A stretch of 26,227 nt of DNA, taken from the NCBI GenBank assembly GCA_964396245.1, contig CAYNEO010000049.1:1-26227 (forward strand), in the 5' to 3' direction. The position numbers and the translations under genes are program-made. Positions within the stretch are counted from its first letter, which is position 1. Each line of letters begins with the position of its first letter. Under the pieces are notes generated by a model that was not told the DNA's origin, searched no databases, and saw only the letters and a program-made list of their open reading frames with translations. This document shows positions 7,702 to 15,266 of this stretch, piece by piece. Origin of the DNA: CAYNEO01 sp964396245. GTDB lineage: Bacteria; Zixibacteria; MSB-5A5; GN15; FEB-12.

Positions 7702-8325
7702 TTACCAGAATTCCTTGAGCGTCCAGAGATAGCCGAAGGTTATTCGGAATGCGCTGAGCTTCGTGGACTCCCCGTATGTTGCTTCGACGTTGGACGCCGG
7801 CCTGCGGTGGTACACGATGTCCGATTCCACCTCCGATACGCCAACTTCCAGAACGTAGACTTTGCTGAAACGCATGCCGAGAAAAATCCTGTAACCGAGT
7901 GCCTGCTTCAAGCTGACTTCATCGATCTGGTCTTCGGCCCATAGAGAGTCTTTAGCCGTGGAAGATAGATTGTAATATCCAAAACGAAAGACCGGACCGG
8001 CGCCGATGTAACCGGTAAGTTTGTCCGTGCCCCGGTAGTAGAACGCGGTCAGTTCGATAGACGCCTGGTGCAGAGTACCGCCGGGCCAGAGTGTAGTCCT
8101 GGTAGATCCAAATTGATAGTCGAGGCTTGTCCTGAGTACCAGCGGATGAGTGGCGAGAAGCTCGTACTTGAGAGACAATTCCGGTCCAGTGCTCACGATG
8201 TGATTAGGCGATGTCACTCCGGCCGAAACCTGAAGAGCCATGGCCGGCAGAGTGTCCTGCTCGATCGGGTTCAACGGCGCGATCGGCAGGCACATCCAGA
8301 ATGAAGTAACGATAGTAGTGAGCAT
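7702..8325 (-). CDS. Predicted small outer-membrane beta-barrel protein, family not recognised
   Basis: The protein has about 207 aa from the chosen ATG (complement of 8323-8325). A hydrophobic N-terminus (MLTTIVTSFWMCLPIAPL) looks like a signal sequence, though it lacks the usual positive charges. The rest shows alternating polar/aromatic stretches such as LTGYIGAGPVFRFGYYNL and FRITFGYLWTLKEFW. The final residue is Trp, in keeping with the C-terminal aromatic residue recognised by the BAM machinery. The open frame extends upstream to 8487 with an Arg/Lys-rich segment that looks like non-coding DNA, so I start at the internal ATG. A possible minus-strand promoter is at 8345-8372. It is a lone gene between the tgt block and the aldehyde dehydrogenase. 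Porin, adhesin or structural roles cannot be separated from sequence. Confidence 0.7.
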   Translation of the reverse strand: MLTTIVTSFWMCLPIAPLNPIEQDTLPAMALQVSAGVTSPNHIVSTGPELSLKYELLATHPLVLRTSLDYQFGSTRTTLWPGGTLHQASIELTAFYYRGTDKLTGYIGAGPVFRFGYYNLSSTAKDSLWAEDQIDEVSLKQALGYRIFLGMRFSKVYVLEVGVSEVESDIVYHRRPASNVEATYGESTKLSAFRITFGYLWTLKEFW

Positions 8326-8344
8326 ATGATTGTTGGGCCTCTCT

Positions 8345-8372
8345 AGAATAGTAACGTGGTAATTGCCGACAA
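8345..8372 (-). promoter_or_regulatory. Possible promoter of the outer-membrane protein gene
   Basis: On the minus strand TTGTCG (8367-8372) and TATTCT (8345-8350) are separated by 16 bases and sit just ahead of the predicted ATG at 8325. The leader would be short, about a dozen bases, and contains GAGAGG. The match is moderate and other positions are possible. Confidence 0.25.
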
Positions 8373-8518
8373 GATTCAAGCGGTTTTTACGTTTTTTTTC
8401 ATGCCGCCAAAATCGGCTAAGATTTCCACATTTTGGGGGCGTGCGAAAGGACTCCCGGAGGCGCTGTAACTTCTTGTGCGATAACACCGAAAAGCGCAGG
8501 TTTTACTGGTGAAACCGG

Positions 8519-8546
8519 TTGACAAGCTAACTTTAAGCGGTATATT
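8519..8546 (+). promoter_or_regulatory. Sigma70-type promoter of the aldehyde dehydrogenase gene
   Basis: TTGACA (8519-8524, a perfect -35) and TATATT (8541-8546) are separated by 16 bases. Transcription would start near 8553, giving a leader of about 85 bases. The -35 box overlaps the 8-bp palindrome AACCGGTT (8513-8520). The same 9-mer AACCGGTTG occurs just upstream of carbamate kinase at 11742-11750. Confidence 0.7.
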
Positions 8547-8566
8547 ACCCTATTCTTGTCGGCCGG

Positions 8567-8582
8567 TGTGAATAAATTCACA
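8567..8582 (+). promoter_or_regulatory. CRP-like operator TGTGA-N6-TCACA
   Basis: TGTGAATAAATTCACA has 7-bp inverted arms around a 2-base centre and fits the TGTGA-N6-TCACA consensus of CRP-type regulators exactly. It is centred about 20 bases downstream of the predicted transcription start, where a bound protein would be expected to block rather than activate transcription. No regulator gene of the CRP/FNR family lies in the window. Confidence 0.5.
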
Positions 8583-8637
8583 ACCAGCTAACCTGAAGGT
8601 AAGGAATGAGTTAAACCGGACGAGATTGGAGATATTT

Positions 8638-10131
8638 ATGGCTGACGCAAAAGTATACAAGAACTTCATTAACGGACAATGGGTTGAGTCCGCTTCCGGG
8701 AAGACCTTCGAGAACAGAAACCCCGCCAACACGGACGAAGTCGTTGGCGTTTTTCAAAAATCGACAGCGGAAGATGTCAAGAATGCTATCGATTCCGCAG
8801 CGGAGGCATACAAGAAGTGGCGTCTCGTTCCCGCCCCCAAGCGCGGTGAAATCCTCTACAACGTGGCCGCCCGCCTTCTCCGCGACAAGGAAGCGCTTTC
8901 GCGCGATATGACTCGCGAGATGGGCAAGGCTATTGCCGAAACACGCGGCGACGTTCAGGAAGCCATCGACATGACGTTCTACATGGCCGGCGAAGGTCGC
9001 CGTCAGTTCGGTATGACCACGCCGTCCGAGATGCAAAATAAGTTCAACATGACTGTTCGCCAGCCTCTCGGTGTCTGCTCTTTCATTACGCCGTGGAATT
9101 TCCCGATGGCGATTCCCTCGTGGAAGATGATGCCCGCCCTGATCTGCGGCAATACTCTCGTTATCAAGCCCGCCACCGACACGCCGCTCTCAGTCGCGAA
9201 CCTGATGAAGGTCTGCGAAGAGGAAGGGATTCCCCCCGGCGTTGTCAACATGGTAACCGGTTCCGGTGGTGCGCTCGGTGATGCTCTCATCAACGACGAT
9301 CGCGTCCGGGTCGTATCGTTCACCGGCTCGACCGAAATCGGGCGCAAGGTCTCGGAAGGTTGCGCTCCTAATTTCAAGCACTCCTGCCTTGAGATGGGTG
9401 GCAAGAATGTCCAGATAGTCTGCGAAGATGCCAAGCTCGAACTGGCTGTCGAGGGAGCGCTCTGGGGCGCCTTTGGAACTAGCGGACAGCGTTGCACGGC
9501 GACCAGTCGCATCGTCTGTCACAAGGATGTCCACGACAAGTTTGTCAAGATGATGGTCGATCGGGCGTCGAAGCTCAAGGTTGGCGACGGTCTCGATGAA
9601 TCGGTCCAGATGGGACCACTAATCAACCAGGGTCAGCTTGATACCGTCCTCAGCTATGTCAAGATCGGTAAGGAGGGCGGTGCAAAGATGGTCACCGGCG
9701 GCGAGCAGCTCACGGGCGGCAAGTACGACAAAGGCTTCTTCGTACAGCCGACCATATTCACCGATGTCACCCGCGATATGCGGATATGGAAAGAAGAGAT
9801 CTTTGGCCCCGTCCTCAGCATCACCACATATAGTGACTTCGACGAAGCCATCGAACTCGCCAACGATACCATCTACGGCCTGTCCGCATCGATTTACACG
9901 CAGGATATCAACCGCGCCTATCGCGCCATGCGCGATGTCTACACCGGTATCTTCTATGTCAACGCACCGACCATCGGAGCCGAGACACATCTGCCGTTCG
10001 GTGGAACCAAGGAAACCGGTAACGGTCACCGTGAAGCTGCAACCGCGACGCTGGATGTCTACAGCGAGTGGAAGTCAGTCTACGTTGACTTCTCCGGCCG
10101 GATCCAGCGGGCACAGATCGACAACCAGTAA
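8638..10131 (+). CDS. NAD(P)-dependent aldehyde dehydrogenase, substrate unknown
   Basis: This is a member of the aldehyde dehydrogenase superfamily that oxidises an aldehyde to an acid. From the ATG at 8638 it is 497 aa, normal for the family. Key residues are Asn154 (TPWNFP), the NAD-contact KPA motif at 177-179, FTGSTEIG (228-235), general base Glu252 (LEMGGKN) and catalytic Cys286 (GTSGQRCTATSR). Similarity by eye is to the semialdehyde dehydrogenase-like members (aminoadipate, ketoglutarate or succinate semialdehyde types), but the substrate cannot be fixed. A TTG four codons upstream is a possible start; I choose the ATG because GGAG lies 7 bases before it. The gene is monocistronic with its own strong promoter and a CRP-like operator in the leader, suggesting catabolite or redox control. 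Confidence 0.93.
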   Translation: MADAKVYKNFINGQWVESASGKTFENRNPANTDEVVGVFQKSTAEDVKNAIDSAAEAYKKWRLVPAPKRGEILYNVAARLLRDKEALSRDMTREMGKAIAETRGDVQEAIDMTFYMAGEGRRQFGMTTPSEMQNKFNMTVRQPLGVCSFITPWNFPMAIPSWKMMPALICGNTLVIKPATDTPLSVANLMKVCEEEGIPPGVVNMVTGSGGALGDALINDDRVRVVSFTGSTEIGRKVSEGCAPNFKHSCLEMGGKNVQIVCEDAKLELAVEGALWGAFGTSGQRCTATSRIVCHKDVHDKFVKMMVDRASKLKVGDGLDESVQMGPLINQGQLDTVLSYVKIGKEGGAKMVTGGEQLTGGKYDKGFFVQPTIFTDVTRDMRIWKEEIFGPVLSITTYSDFDEAIELANDTIYGLSASIYTQDINRAYRAMRDVYTGIFYVNAPTIGAETHLPFGGTKETGNGHREAATATLDVYSEWKSVYVDFSGRIQRAQIDNQ

Positions 10132-10177
10132 ACCGGGTAAAGACGCACGGAATGGCTCGTTGTAAGTTCATATCCAA

Positions 10178-10213
10178 GTGGTCAGGAGGGCATCGCCCGT
10201 TATACCTGATCAC
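10178..10213 (+). other. Nested stem-loop in the intergenic region after the aldehyde dehydrogenase
   Basis: A 9-bp outer stem (10178-10186 with 10205-10213, one G-U pair) encloses a small inner hairpin (GGGC 10188-10191 with GCCC 10195-10198, loop ATC). It could be a terminator without a U-run, an mRNA-stabilising element, or a leader structure of the following gene. No T-run follows. Confidence 0.45.
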
Positions 10214-10238
10214 CTTCATCTGGCTGTCCTCATCCATA

Positions 10239-10259
10239 TAGCGCCCACGCCAAGCGCTA
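10239..10259 (+). other. Second hairpin upstream of the GTPase-like gene
   Basis: TAGCGC (10239-10244) and GCGCTA (10254-10259) form a perfect 6-bp stem around a 9-base loop. It follows the nested stem-loop at 10178-10213 by 25 bases, and both lie in the 186-bp gap before the ATG at 10318. Confidence 0.4.
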
Positions 10260-10317
10260 CTGAAGATCAAAGGATATTACTGATGACGACATTCAGATAC
10301 ACAAAGGAATAAACGAT

Positions 10318-11682
10318 ATGGCTACGAAAAGAAAAAAAGTGATCATAATGGGTGCGGCGGGACGCGACTTCCATAACTTCAACGTCCTCTATCGTGACAA
10401 CGACGCGGTTGAGATCGTTGGCTTCACAGCCACACAGATTCCTGACATCGAAGGCCGTCGCTACCCGGCGGTCCTCGCCGGCAAACTCTACCCCAAGGGT
10501 ATTCCGATCTGGGACGAAAAGGAACTGCTCGACCGAATCAAGAAGCACGAAGTTGACGAAGTTGTCTTCTCGTATTCGGACGTCCCTTACCAGTACGTGA
10601 TGGAGAAGGCGGCGTACGTGATGTCTGCCGGCGCGCGCTTTGCCGTCGAGGGCGGTTATCCGACAATGATCAAGTCCTCCAAGCCGGTGGTCGCCGTGTG
10701 CGCCGTCAGGACCGGCTGCGGCAAATCCCAGACAACTCGGCGCGTCGCCGAGGTTCTCCAGAAAATGGGGAAGAAGGTCGTGGCGATTCGCCACCCTATG
10801 CCGTACGGCGACCTGTCCAAGCAGATCGTGCAGCGTTTCGCTACTCTCAAGGACCTCGATAAGCACAAATGCACGATCGAGGAACGCGAAGAGTACGAAC
10901 CGCACATCATGCGCGGTGTCACCGTCTACGCCGGTGTCGACTACGAGAAGATTGTCCGTGAAGCGGAAAAAGAGGCCGATGTCATCCTCTGGGACGGCGG
11001 CAATAATGACATGTCGTTCTACAGACCGGATTTCCTGATTACCGTAGTCGACCCGCATCGGGCCGGCCACGAGATCAGCTACTATCCCGGACAGAACAAC
11101 CTTCTGATGGCCAATGCCATTGTCATCAACAAGATTGATTCGGCCGATCCGGATCTGGTGCAGGAAGTGCGCCAGAATATCGCCATGTACAATCCGAAGG
11201 CGATCGTGATTGACGGCGCCTCGCCCGTCGATGTCGAAAAGCCGGAATTGATCCGCGGTAAGCGAGTGCTCGTGGTGGAAGACGGACCGACCCTGACCCA
11301 CGGCGAGATGGCCTACGGCGCGGGGATCATCGCAGCCGAGAAATTCGGCGCGGCGGAACTTGTCGACCCGAGGCCGTTCACGGTCAAATCTATTACCGAA
11401 ACCTACAAGAAATACCCCGATATCGGCGTTCTGCTGCCGGCTATGGGCTACGGCGACAAGCAGGTCAAAGACCTCGAGACGACCATCAACAAGACGGACT
11501 GCGATCTTGTGATTATCGCCACTCCCATCGACCTCAACCGGGTCATTAAGATCAAGAAGCCGACGGTACGCGTATCCTACAACTTGCAGGAGATCGGCAA
11601 ACCAGACCTGGATATGGTGCTGGGTGATTTCTTCGGGAAAGCGAAAACACCCGCTCAGAAGAAAACCCCACGGAAAAAATAG
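10318..11682 (+). CDS. P-loop GTPase-like protein, cyclic-2,3-diphosphoglycerate-synthetase-like family
   Basis: This 454-aa cytoplasmic protein resembles proteins annotated as cyclic 2,3-diphosphoglycerate synthetase or as putative GTPases in archaea and candidate bacterial phyla. The N-terminus looks Rossmann-like (VIIMGAAGRDFHNFN, 8-22). A variant P-loop, VRTGCGKSQTT (130-140), lacks the usual first Gly/Ala. DVILWDGGNND (221-231) looks like a Walker B segment, and VINKIDSAD contains a GTPase-type NKxD element (271-274). The last 16 residues are Lys/Pro-rich (GKAKTPAQKKTPRKK). AAGGA lies a short distance upstream of the ATG. Carbamate kinase follows after a hairpin, a pairing I believe recurs in other genomes. 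Whether it makes a cyclic diphosphoglycerate or acts as a GTPase in carbamoyl-phosphate metabolism cannot be told from sequence. Confidence 0.75.
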   Translation: MATKRKKVIIMGAAGRDFHNFNVLYRDNDAVEIVGFTATQIPDIEGRRYPAVLAGKLYPKGIPIWDEKELLDRIKKHEVDEVVFSYSDVPYQYVMEKAAYVMSAGARFAVEGGYPTMIKSSKPVVAVCAVRTGCGKSQTTRRVAEVLQKMGKKVVAIRHPMPYGDLSKQIVQRFATLKDLDKHKCTIEEREEYEPHIMRGVTVYAGVDYEKIVREAEKEADVILWDGGNNDMSFYRPDFLITVVDPHRAGHEISYYPGQNNLLMANAIVINKIDSADPDLVQEVRQNIAMYNPKAIVIDGASPVDVEKPELIRGKRVLVVEDGPTLTHGEMAYGAGIIAAEKFGAAELVDPRPFTVKSITETYKKYPDIGVLLPAMGYGDKQVKDLETTINKTDCDLVIIATPIDLNRVIKIKKPTVRVSYNLQEIGKPDLDMVLGDFFGKAKTPAQKKTPRKK

Positions 11683-11696
11683 GCTGTGAGGAACGT

Positions 11697-11724
11697 GAGG
11701 CAGACCCGTTACACGGTCTGCCTC
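11697..11724 (+). terminator. Strong hairpin between the GTPase-like gene and carbamate kinase
   Basis: A perfect 10-bp stem, GAGGCAGACC (11697-11706) with GGTCTGCCTC (11715-11724), has an 8-base loop. The following bases (GCTTCGTTTA) are only weakly T-rich, so it may be an incomplete terminator or a processing/stability element rather than a full stop of transcription. Confidence 0.5.
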
Positions 11725-11761
11725 GCTTCGTTTAGCCCGGTAACCGGTTGGAAACGACAGT

Positions 11762-12712
11762 ATGGAGAAAAGCAAAACAGCGGTTGTCGCCCTCGGTGGT
11801 AACGCCATCACCGTCCCGGGACAGGAAGACACCATTGCGAACCAGTTTGCAAATACCCGGAAATCGCTCGACGGTATTATCGAACTGGCCCGTCAGGGGT
11901 ATCGCCTTGTCGTCACGCACGGTAACGGCCCGCAGGTCGGCAACGCTCTTCTGCGAGTGGAGCTGGCGCGAGGCAAGGCGCCCATTCTGCCGCTGGGCGT
12001 GCTGGTGGCCGATACCGAAGGCGGTATGGGCTATATGATCGAGCAATCTTTGCAGAACCGACTCCGCAAGGAAGGAATCGACCGGCCGGTAGTGACCATT
12101 ATAACACAGATGCTGGTCGACGCCGATGACCCGGCGATCGCCAATCCCACGAAGTACATCGGTCAGTTCTATACCGAAGAAGAGGCAAAGACTTTCCAGG
12201 AAACGCGCGGCTGGCAGATGAAGAAAGACGCCAATCGCGGCTGGCGGCGGGTAGTACCGTCACCTATCCCGAAGAGTGTGGTTCCCTCGGCGACTTTGAA
12301 ATCGCTGGTCCGCGAAGGCGTGATTGTAATTGCCGGCGGCGGCGGCGGAATACCCATTTACCTGGATGAAAAGCATAATTACGAAGGAATCGACGCCGTC
12401 ATTGACAAGGATCATGCTTCCGCCGTCATCGCGCGGGAAATTGGCGCCGGCATTCTCTCAATTCTGACGTCGGTCGAAAAAGTCTCACTCAATTTCGGAC
12501 AGCCGAACCAGAAAGACCTCGATGAGGTCAAGCTGTCGGAAATAAAGAAATACCACCAAGACGGTCAATTCCCGCCCGGTTCGATGGGTCCCAAGATCAA
12601 GGCAGCGATAAGTTTCCTCGAATCCGGCGGCAATATGGTGACAATAACCTCGTTCGACAACGCCTACCGCGCCGTCATGGGCGAGGCCGGAACACGAATC
12701 ATTCCGGACTAG
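11762..12712 (+). CDS. arcC: Carbamate kinase
   Basis: This enzyme catalyses the reversible reaction of carbamoyl phosphate and ADP to carbamate and ATP. The 316-aa amino-acid-kinase-fold protein starts VVALGGNAI (residues 8-16) and contains THGNGPQVGNAL (52-63), the carbamate-kinase-specific VADTEGGMGYMIEQ region, the IAGGGGGIP loop, VIDKDHASAV and a C-terminal FPPGSMGPKIKAA, with all conserved blocks in order. No arginine deiminase or ornithine carbamoyltransferase gene is in the window, so whether it makes ATP from carbamoyl phosphate or the reverse is open. The ATG lies 37 bases after the hairpin that follows the GTPase-like gene. The next gene begins 2 bases after its stop, so it may be the first gene of a long transcript running into the TCA cluster. 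Confidence 0.95.
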   Translation: MEKSKTAVVALGGNAITVPGQEDTIANQFANTRKSLDGIIELARQGYRLVVTHGNGPQVGNALLRVELARGKAPILPLGVLVADTEGGMGYMIEQSLQNRLRKEGIDRPVVTIITQMLVDADDPAIANPTKYIGQFYTEEEAKTFQETRGWQMKKDANRGWRRVVPSPIPKSVVPSATLKSLVREGVIVIAGGGGGIPIYLDEKHNYEGIDAVIDKDHASAVIAREIGAGILSILTSVEKVSLNFGQPNQKDLDEVKLSEIKKYHQDGQFPPGSMGPKIKAAISFLESGGNMVTITSFDNAYRAVMGEAGTRIIPD

Positions 12713-12714
12713 TA

Positions 12715-14103
12715 ATGTGCAAACTGTCTGAGGAAACAGTGAAGAATATTCTGAGCAAAGGCCGAATATTTGAAGTCGGCGGGGCAGTCAGGGACCGGTT
12801 TCTCGAGAATGTTACAGTCAAGGACCGTGACTACCTTGTCACCGGCGTCCCCTATGACGAGCTCAGCAACATCCTCAAACAGTACGGTCGAGTAGATCTG
12901 GTCGGGAAAAGTTTCGGTGTAATCAAATTCACGCAGTATTCCGCTAACCTTCCGCACACGTTTGATATATCGCTCCCTCGAAGGGAGCACTCCACCGGCG
13001 AGGGACATAAGGACTTCGCCGTCGACTTTGATCCCACACTGCCGGTTGAGGAAGATCTCGTCCGGCGAGACTTCACCATCAATGCCATGGCGCTGGCTCT
13101 CGACAACAATGAGTTGATAGACCCTCTCAATGGGATGGATGACCTGAAAAAGCGGATTCTTCGAATGACCTCGGAGGATTCTTTTATAGATGATCCGCTT
13201 CGCATGATGCGGGCCGTGCAGTTCTCCGCGCGGTTCAATCTGACAATAGAGCCGCACACCCTGGACGCCATGGAGCGTCACGCCGCACGCATTAATACCG
13301 TATCGAGCGAGCGCATCGCCGACGAGTTGAATAAACTGATGCACGCTGAGAAACCGTCTGACGGCTTCCGCCTGATGCAGCGGGTCGGACTGCTCAAAGA
13401 AATATTGCCCGAACTCGAAGAATGTGTGGGCGTTGAGCAGCCCGGCGGCTATCACAAGTACGACGTTTTCGAACACACCCTGCACGCTATCGATGCTGCG
13501 CCTCCGAGGTTGCGGCTACGTATGGCAGCGCTGTTCCATGATATCACCAAGCCGCGGCACCGTCGCCTCGTTGAAAACGGGGCTACCTTTTATGGCCATG
13601 AAATCAGTAGCGCCAAAATTGCGCGGAAAGCGCTTTCCCGACTGCGATATCCCAAAGATTTCATCAATGAAGTGTCTGTTCTGGTCGAACGACACATGTT
13701 CACCACCGATGTCGGTGACAAAGGACTGCGGCGGTTGATTCGAAAAGTGGGTATCGATCTTGTTTTCGACCTGCTGGAATTGCGTCGTATCGACGTCGAG
13801 GCGCAGGGGATGGGTGGTACTACCGAGGACGTTGACGAGTTCGAAGCGGCTATTCGTGAGGAGCTGTCGAAAAAACCGCCGTTCGGTTACTCGGACCTCG
13901 CTTTGCACGGCAGTGACATCATGCGCATACTGAACTTGAAACAGGGTCCCGCAGTGGGGAAGGTGCTCGAGCATCTTATGGAAGCCGTGCTCGATGATCC
14001 GTCGCAGAATACCGCCGATAGGCTCGAACAAATCGCTAGAGAATACTATTCTCAGAATATAGATAGCATGAATTCAGCAAACGATGAGGAATCCGTTCGA
14101 TGA
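12715..14103 (+). CDS. cca: CCA tRNA nucleotidyltransferase / poly(A) polymerase family protein with HD domain
   Basis: This class II nucleotidyltransferase adds or repairs the 3' CCA of tRNA, or adds A tails. Motifs are GGAVRD (22-27), the metal-binding D37/D39 in VKDRDYLVTG (similar to E. coli Cca), RRDFTINAMA (117-126), and the RNA-binding segment DDPLRMMRAVQFSARF. A C-terminal HD phosphohydrolase-like domain includes HKYDVFEHTLHAID and LFHDITKP with His275-Asp276, so the protein (462 aa) has the two-domain layout of HD-containing Cca enzymes. CCA addition and poly(A) addition cannot be separated with certainty by eye. It starts 2 bases after arcC and its stop overlaps the sucC start as ATGA, coupling a tRNA/RNA enzyme to TCA genes. 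Confidence 0.9.
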   Translation: MCKLSEETVKNILSKGRIFEVGGAVRDRFLENVTVKDRDYLVTGVPYDELSNILKQYGRVDLVGKSFGVIKFTQYSANLPHTFDISLPRREHSTGEGHKDFAVDFDPTLPVEEDLVRRDFTINAMALALDNNELIDPLNGMDDLKKRILRMTSEDSFIDDPLRMMRAVQFSARFNLTIEPHTLDAMERHAARINTVSSERIADELNKLMHAEKPSDGFRLMQRVGLLKEILPELEECVGVEQPGGYHKYDVFEHTLHAIDAAPPRLRLRMAALFHDITKPRHRRLVENGATFYGHEISSAKIARKALSRLRYPKDFINEVSVLVERHMFTTDVGDKGLRRLIRKVGIDLVFDLLELRRIDVEAQGMGGTTEDVDEFEAAIREELSKKPPFGYSDLALHGSDIMRILNLKQGPAVGKVLEHLMEAVLDDPSQNTADRLEQIAREYYSQNIDSMNSANDEESVR

Positions 14104-15239
14104 AGATCCACGAGTATCAGGCTAAACAGATCTTTGCTGAGGCCGGTATGCCTGTGCCGGCGGGAGAAGTCGCTGAGACGCCGACTGACGCCTTTGCTAT
14201 TGCCGAGAAGCTCAACTCCCCGGTTATGGTCAAAGCCCAGGTACACGTCGGCGGCCGCGGCAAAGCCGGCGGAGTGAAATACGCCGAAAACGCCGAGGCA
14301 GCCCACGTGCTGGCCCAGAAAATTCTCGGCATGGACATCAAGGGACTGACGGTGAAGAAGGTGCTGGTCACGGCTGCCGAAGATATTCTGTCGGAGTCAT
14401 ATGTTGGCATTATTCTCGATCGCGCCACCAAGAAGCCGGTCATCATGGTCTCGGCTGCCGGCGGCGTCGATATCGAAGAAGTTGCCGCCAAAACACCCGA
14501 GAAAATCCATAAGCTTTATGTTGACCCGGTTGTGGGACTGTTGCCGTACGAGGCACGCAATCTCGCCTACAAACTGTATCGTGAAATCGGTCAGGTCCGG
14601 CAGGCCGCCGACATCATCATGAAACTCTATGATGTCTTCTGGAAAGTCGACGCTTCACTGGCGGAAATTAACCCGCTGGTCACGACGCCCGGCGGCAAAG
14701 TGGTCGTGCTCGACGCCAAGATCAACATCGATGACAACGGCCTCTTCCGTCACACCGATATCGCCGCCATGCGGGACCTCGATGCCGAAGAGCCGGCCGA
14801 AGTCAAGGCCCGCGAGGCCGACCTCTCGTATGTAAAACTCGACGGCAATATCGGCTGTATCGTCAACGGCGCCGGTCTGGCCATGACGACTATGGATCTT
14901 GTCAAACGGTATGGTGGTGACCCCGCCAACTTTCTCGATATCGGCGGTTCATCGAATCCCGATAAGGTCGTCAACGCCATGCAGATCATTCTTTCCGACC
15001 CGAATGTGCGCGCGATTCTGATCAATATTTTTGGCGGTATCACACGTTGTGACGATGTGGCCAACGGTATCGTCGCCGCATTCGAGCAGTTCAAACCCAC
15101 CGTGCCGGTCGTTATCCGTCTTACCGGTACCAACGAAAAAGAAGCACAGAAAATTCTGGCTTCCTATAACCTGCCGACGGCCGACACCCTCGACGGTGTG
15201 GTCAAGAAGGCGATTGAACTGTCGGGAATTCACGAATAA
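14100..15239 (+). CDS. sucC: Succinyl-CoA synthetase beta subunit (ADP/GDP-forming)
   Basis: With SucD this enzyme interconverts succinyl-CoA and succinate with substrate-level ATP or GTP formation. The 379-aa protein begins MKIHEYQAKQIF as the family does. The ATP-grasp region contains KAQVHVGGRGKAGGVK (45-60), LAEINPLV with the metal-binding Glu, and VVVLDAKINIDDN. The C-terminal CoA-ligase part has DGNIGCIVNGAGLAM, NFLDIGG and NIFGGITRCDDVANGI. The start ATG overlaps the previous stop by 4 bases (ATGA), so translation is probably coupled. sucD begins 27 bases downstream. Nucleotide preference cannot be fixed by eye. Confidence 0.97.
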   Translation: MKIHEYQAKQIFAEAGMPVPAGEVAETPTDAFAIAEKLNSPVMVKAQVHVGGRGKAGGVKYAENAEAAHVLAQKILGMDIKGLTVKKVLVTAAEDILSESYVGIILDRATKKPVIMVSAAGGVDIEEVAAKTPEKIHKLYVDPVVGLLPYEARNLAYKLYREIGQVRQAADIIMKLYDVFWKVDASLAEINPLVTTPGGKVVVLDAKINIDDNGLFRHTDIAAMRDLDAEEPAEVKAREADLSYVKLDGNIGCIVNGAGLAMTTMDLVKRYGGDPANFLDIGGSSNPDKVVNAMQIILSDPNVRAILINIFGGITRCDDVANGIVAAFEQFKPTVPVVIRLTGTNEKEAQKILASYNLPTADTLDGVVKKAIELSGIHE

Positions 15240-15266
15240 CCGGAATGCAGTGAGGAAAGAAAGACC

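Larger units (their letters stand above)
8326..8637. other. 312-bp divergent intergenic region
   Basis: This separates the minus-strand outer-membrane protein gene from the plus-strand aldehyde dehydrogenase gene. It contains a T8 run (8392-8399), a weak minus-strand promoter near 8345-8372, a strong plus-strand promoter (8519-8546) overlapping the palindrome AACCGGTT (8513-8520), and a CRP-like inverted repeat (8567-8582). I see no convincing small gene or RNA hairpin series in it. Confidence 0.6.

Noticed and set aside
10267..11835. 522-codon open frame on the minus strand covering the GTPase-like gene
   Set aside because: It lies wholly opposite a gene with clear motifs, its product is a low-similarity His/Asp/Arg/Leu mixture without domains, and such long antisense frames are common in GC-rich codon patterns.
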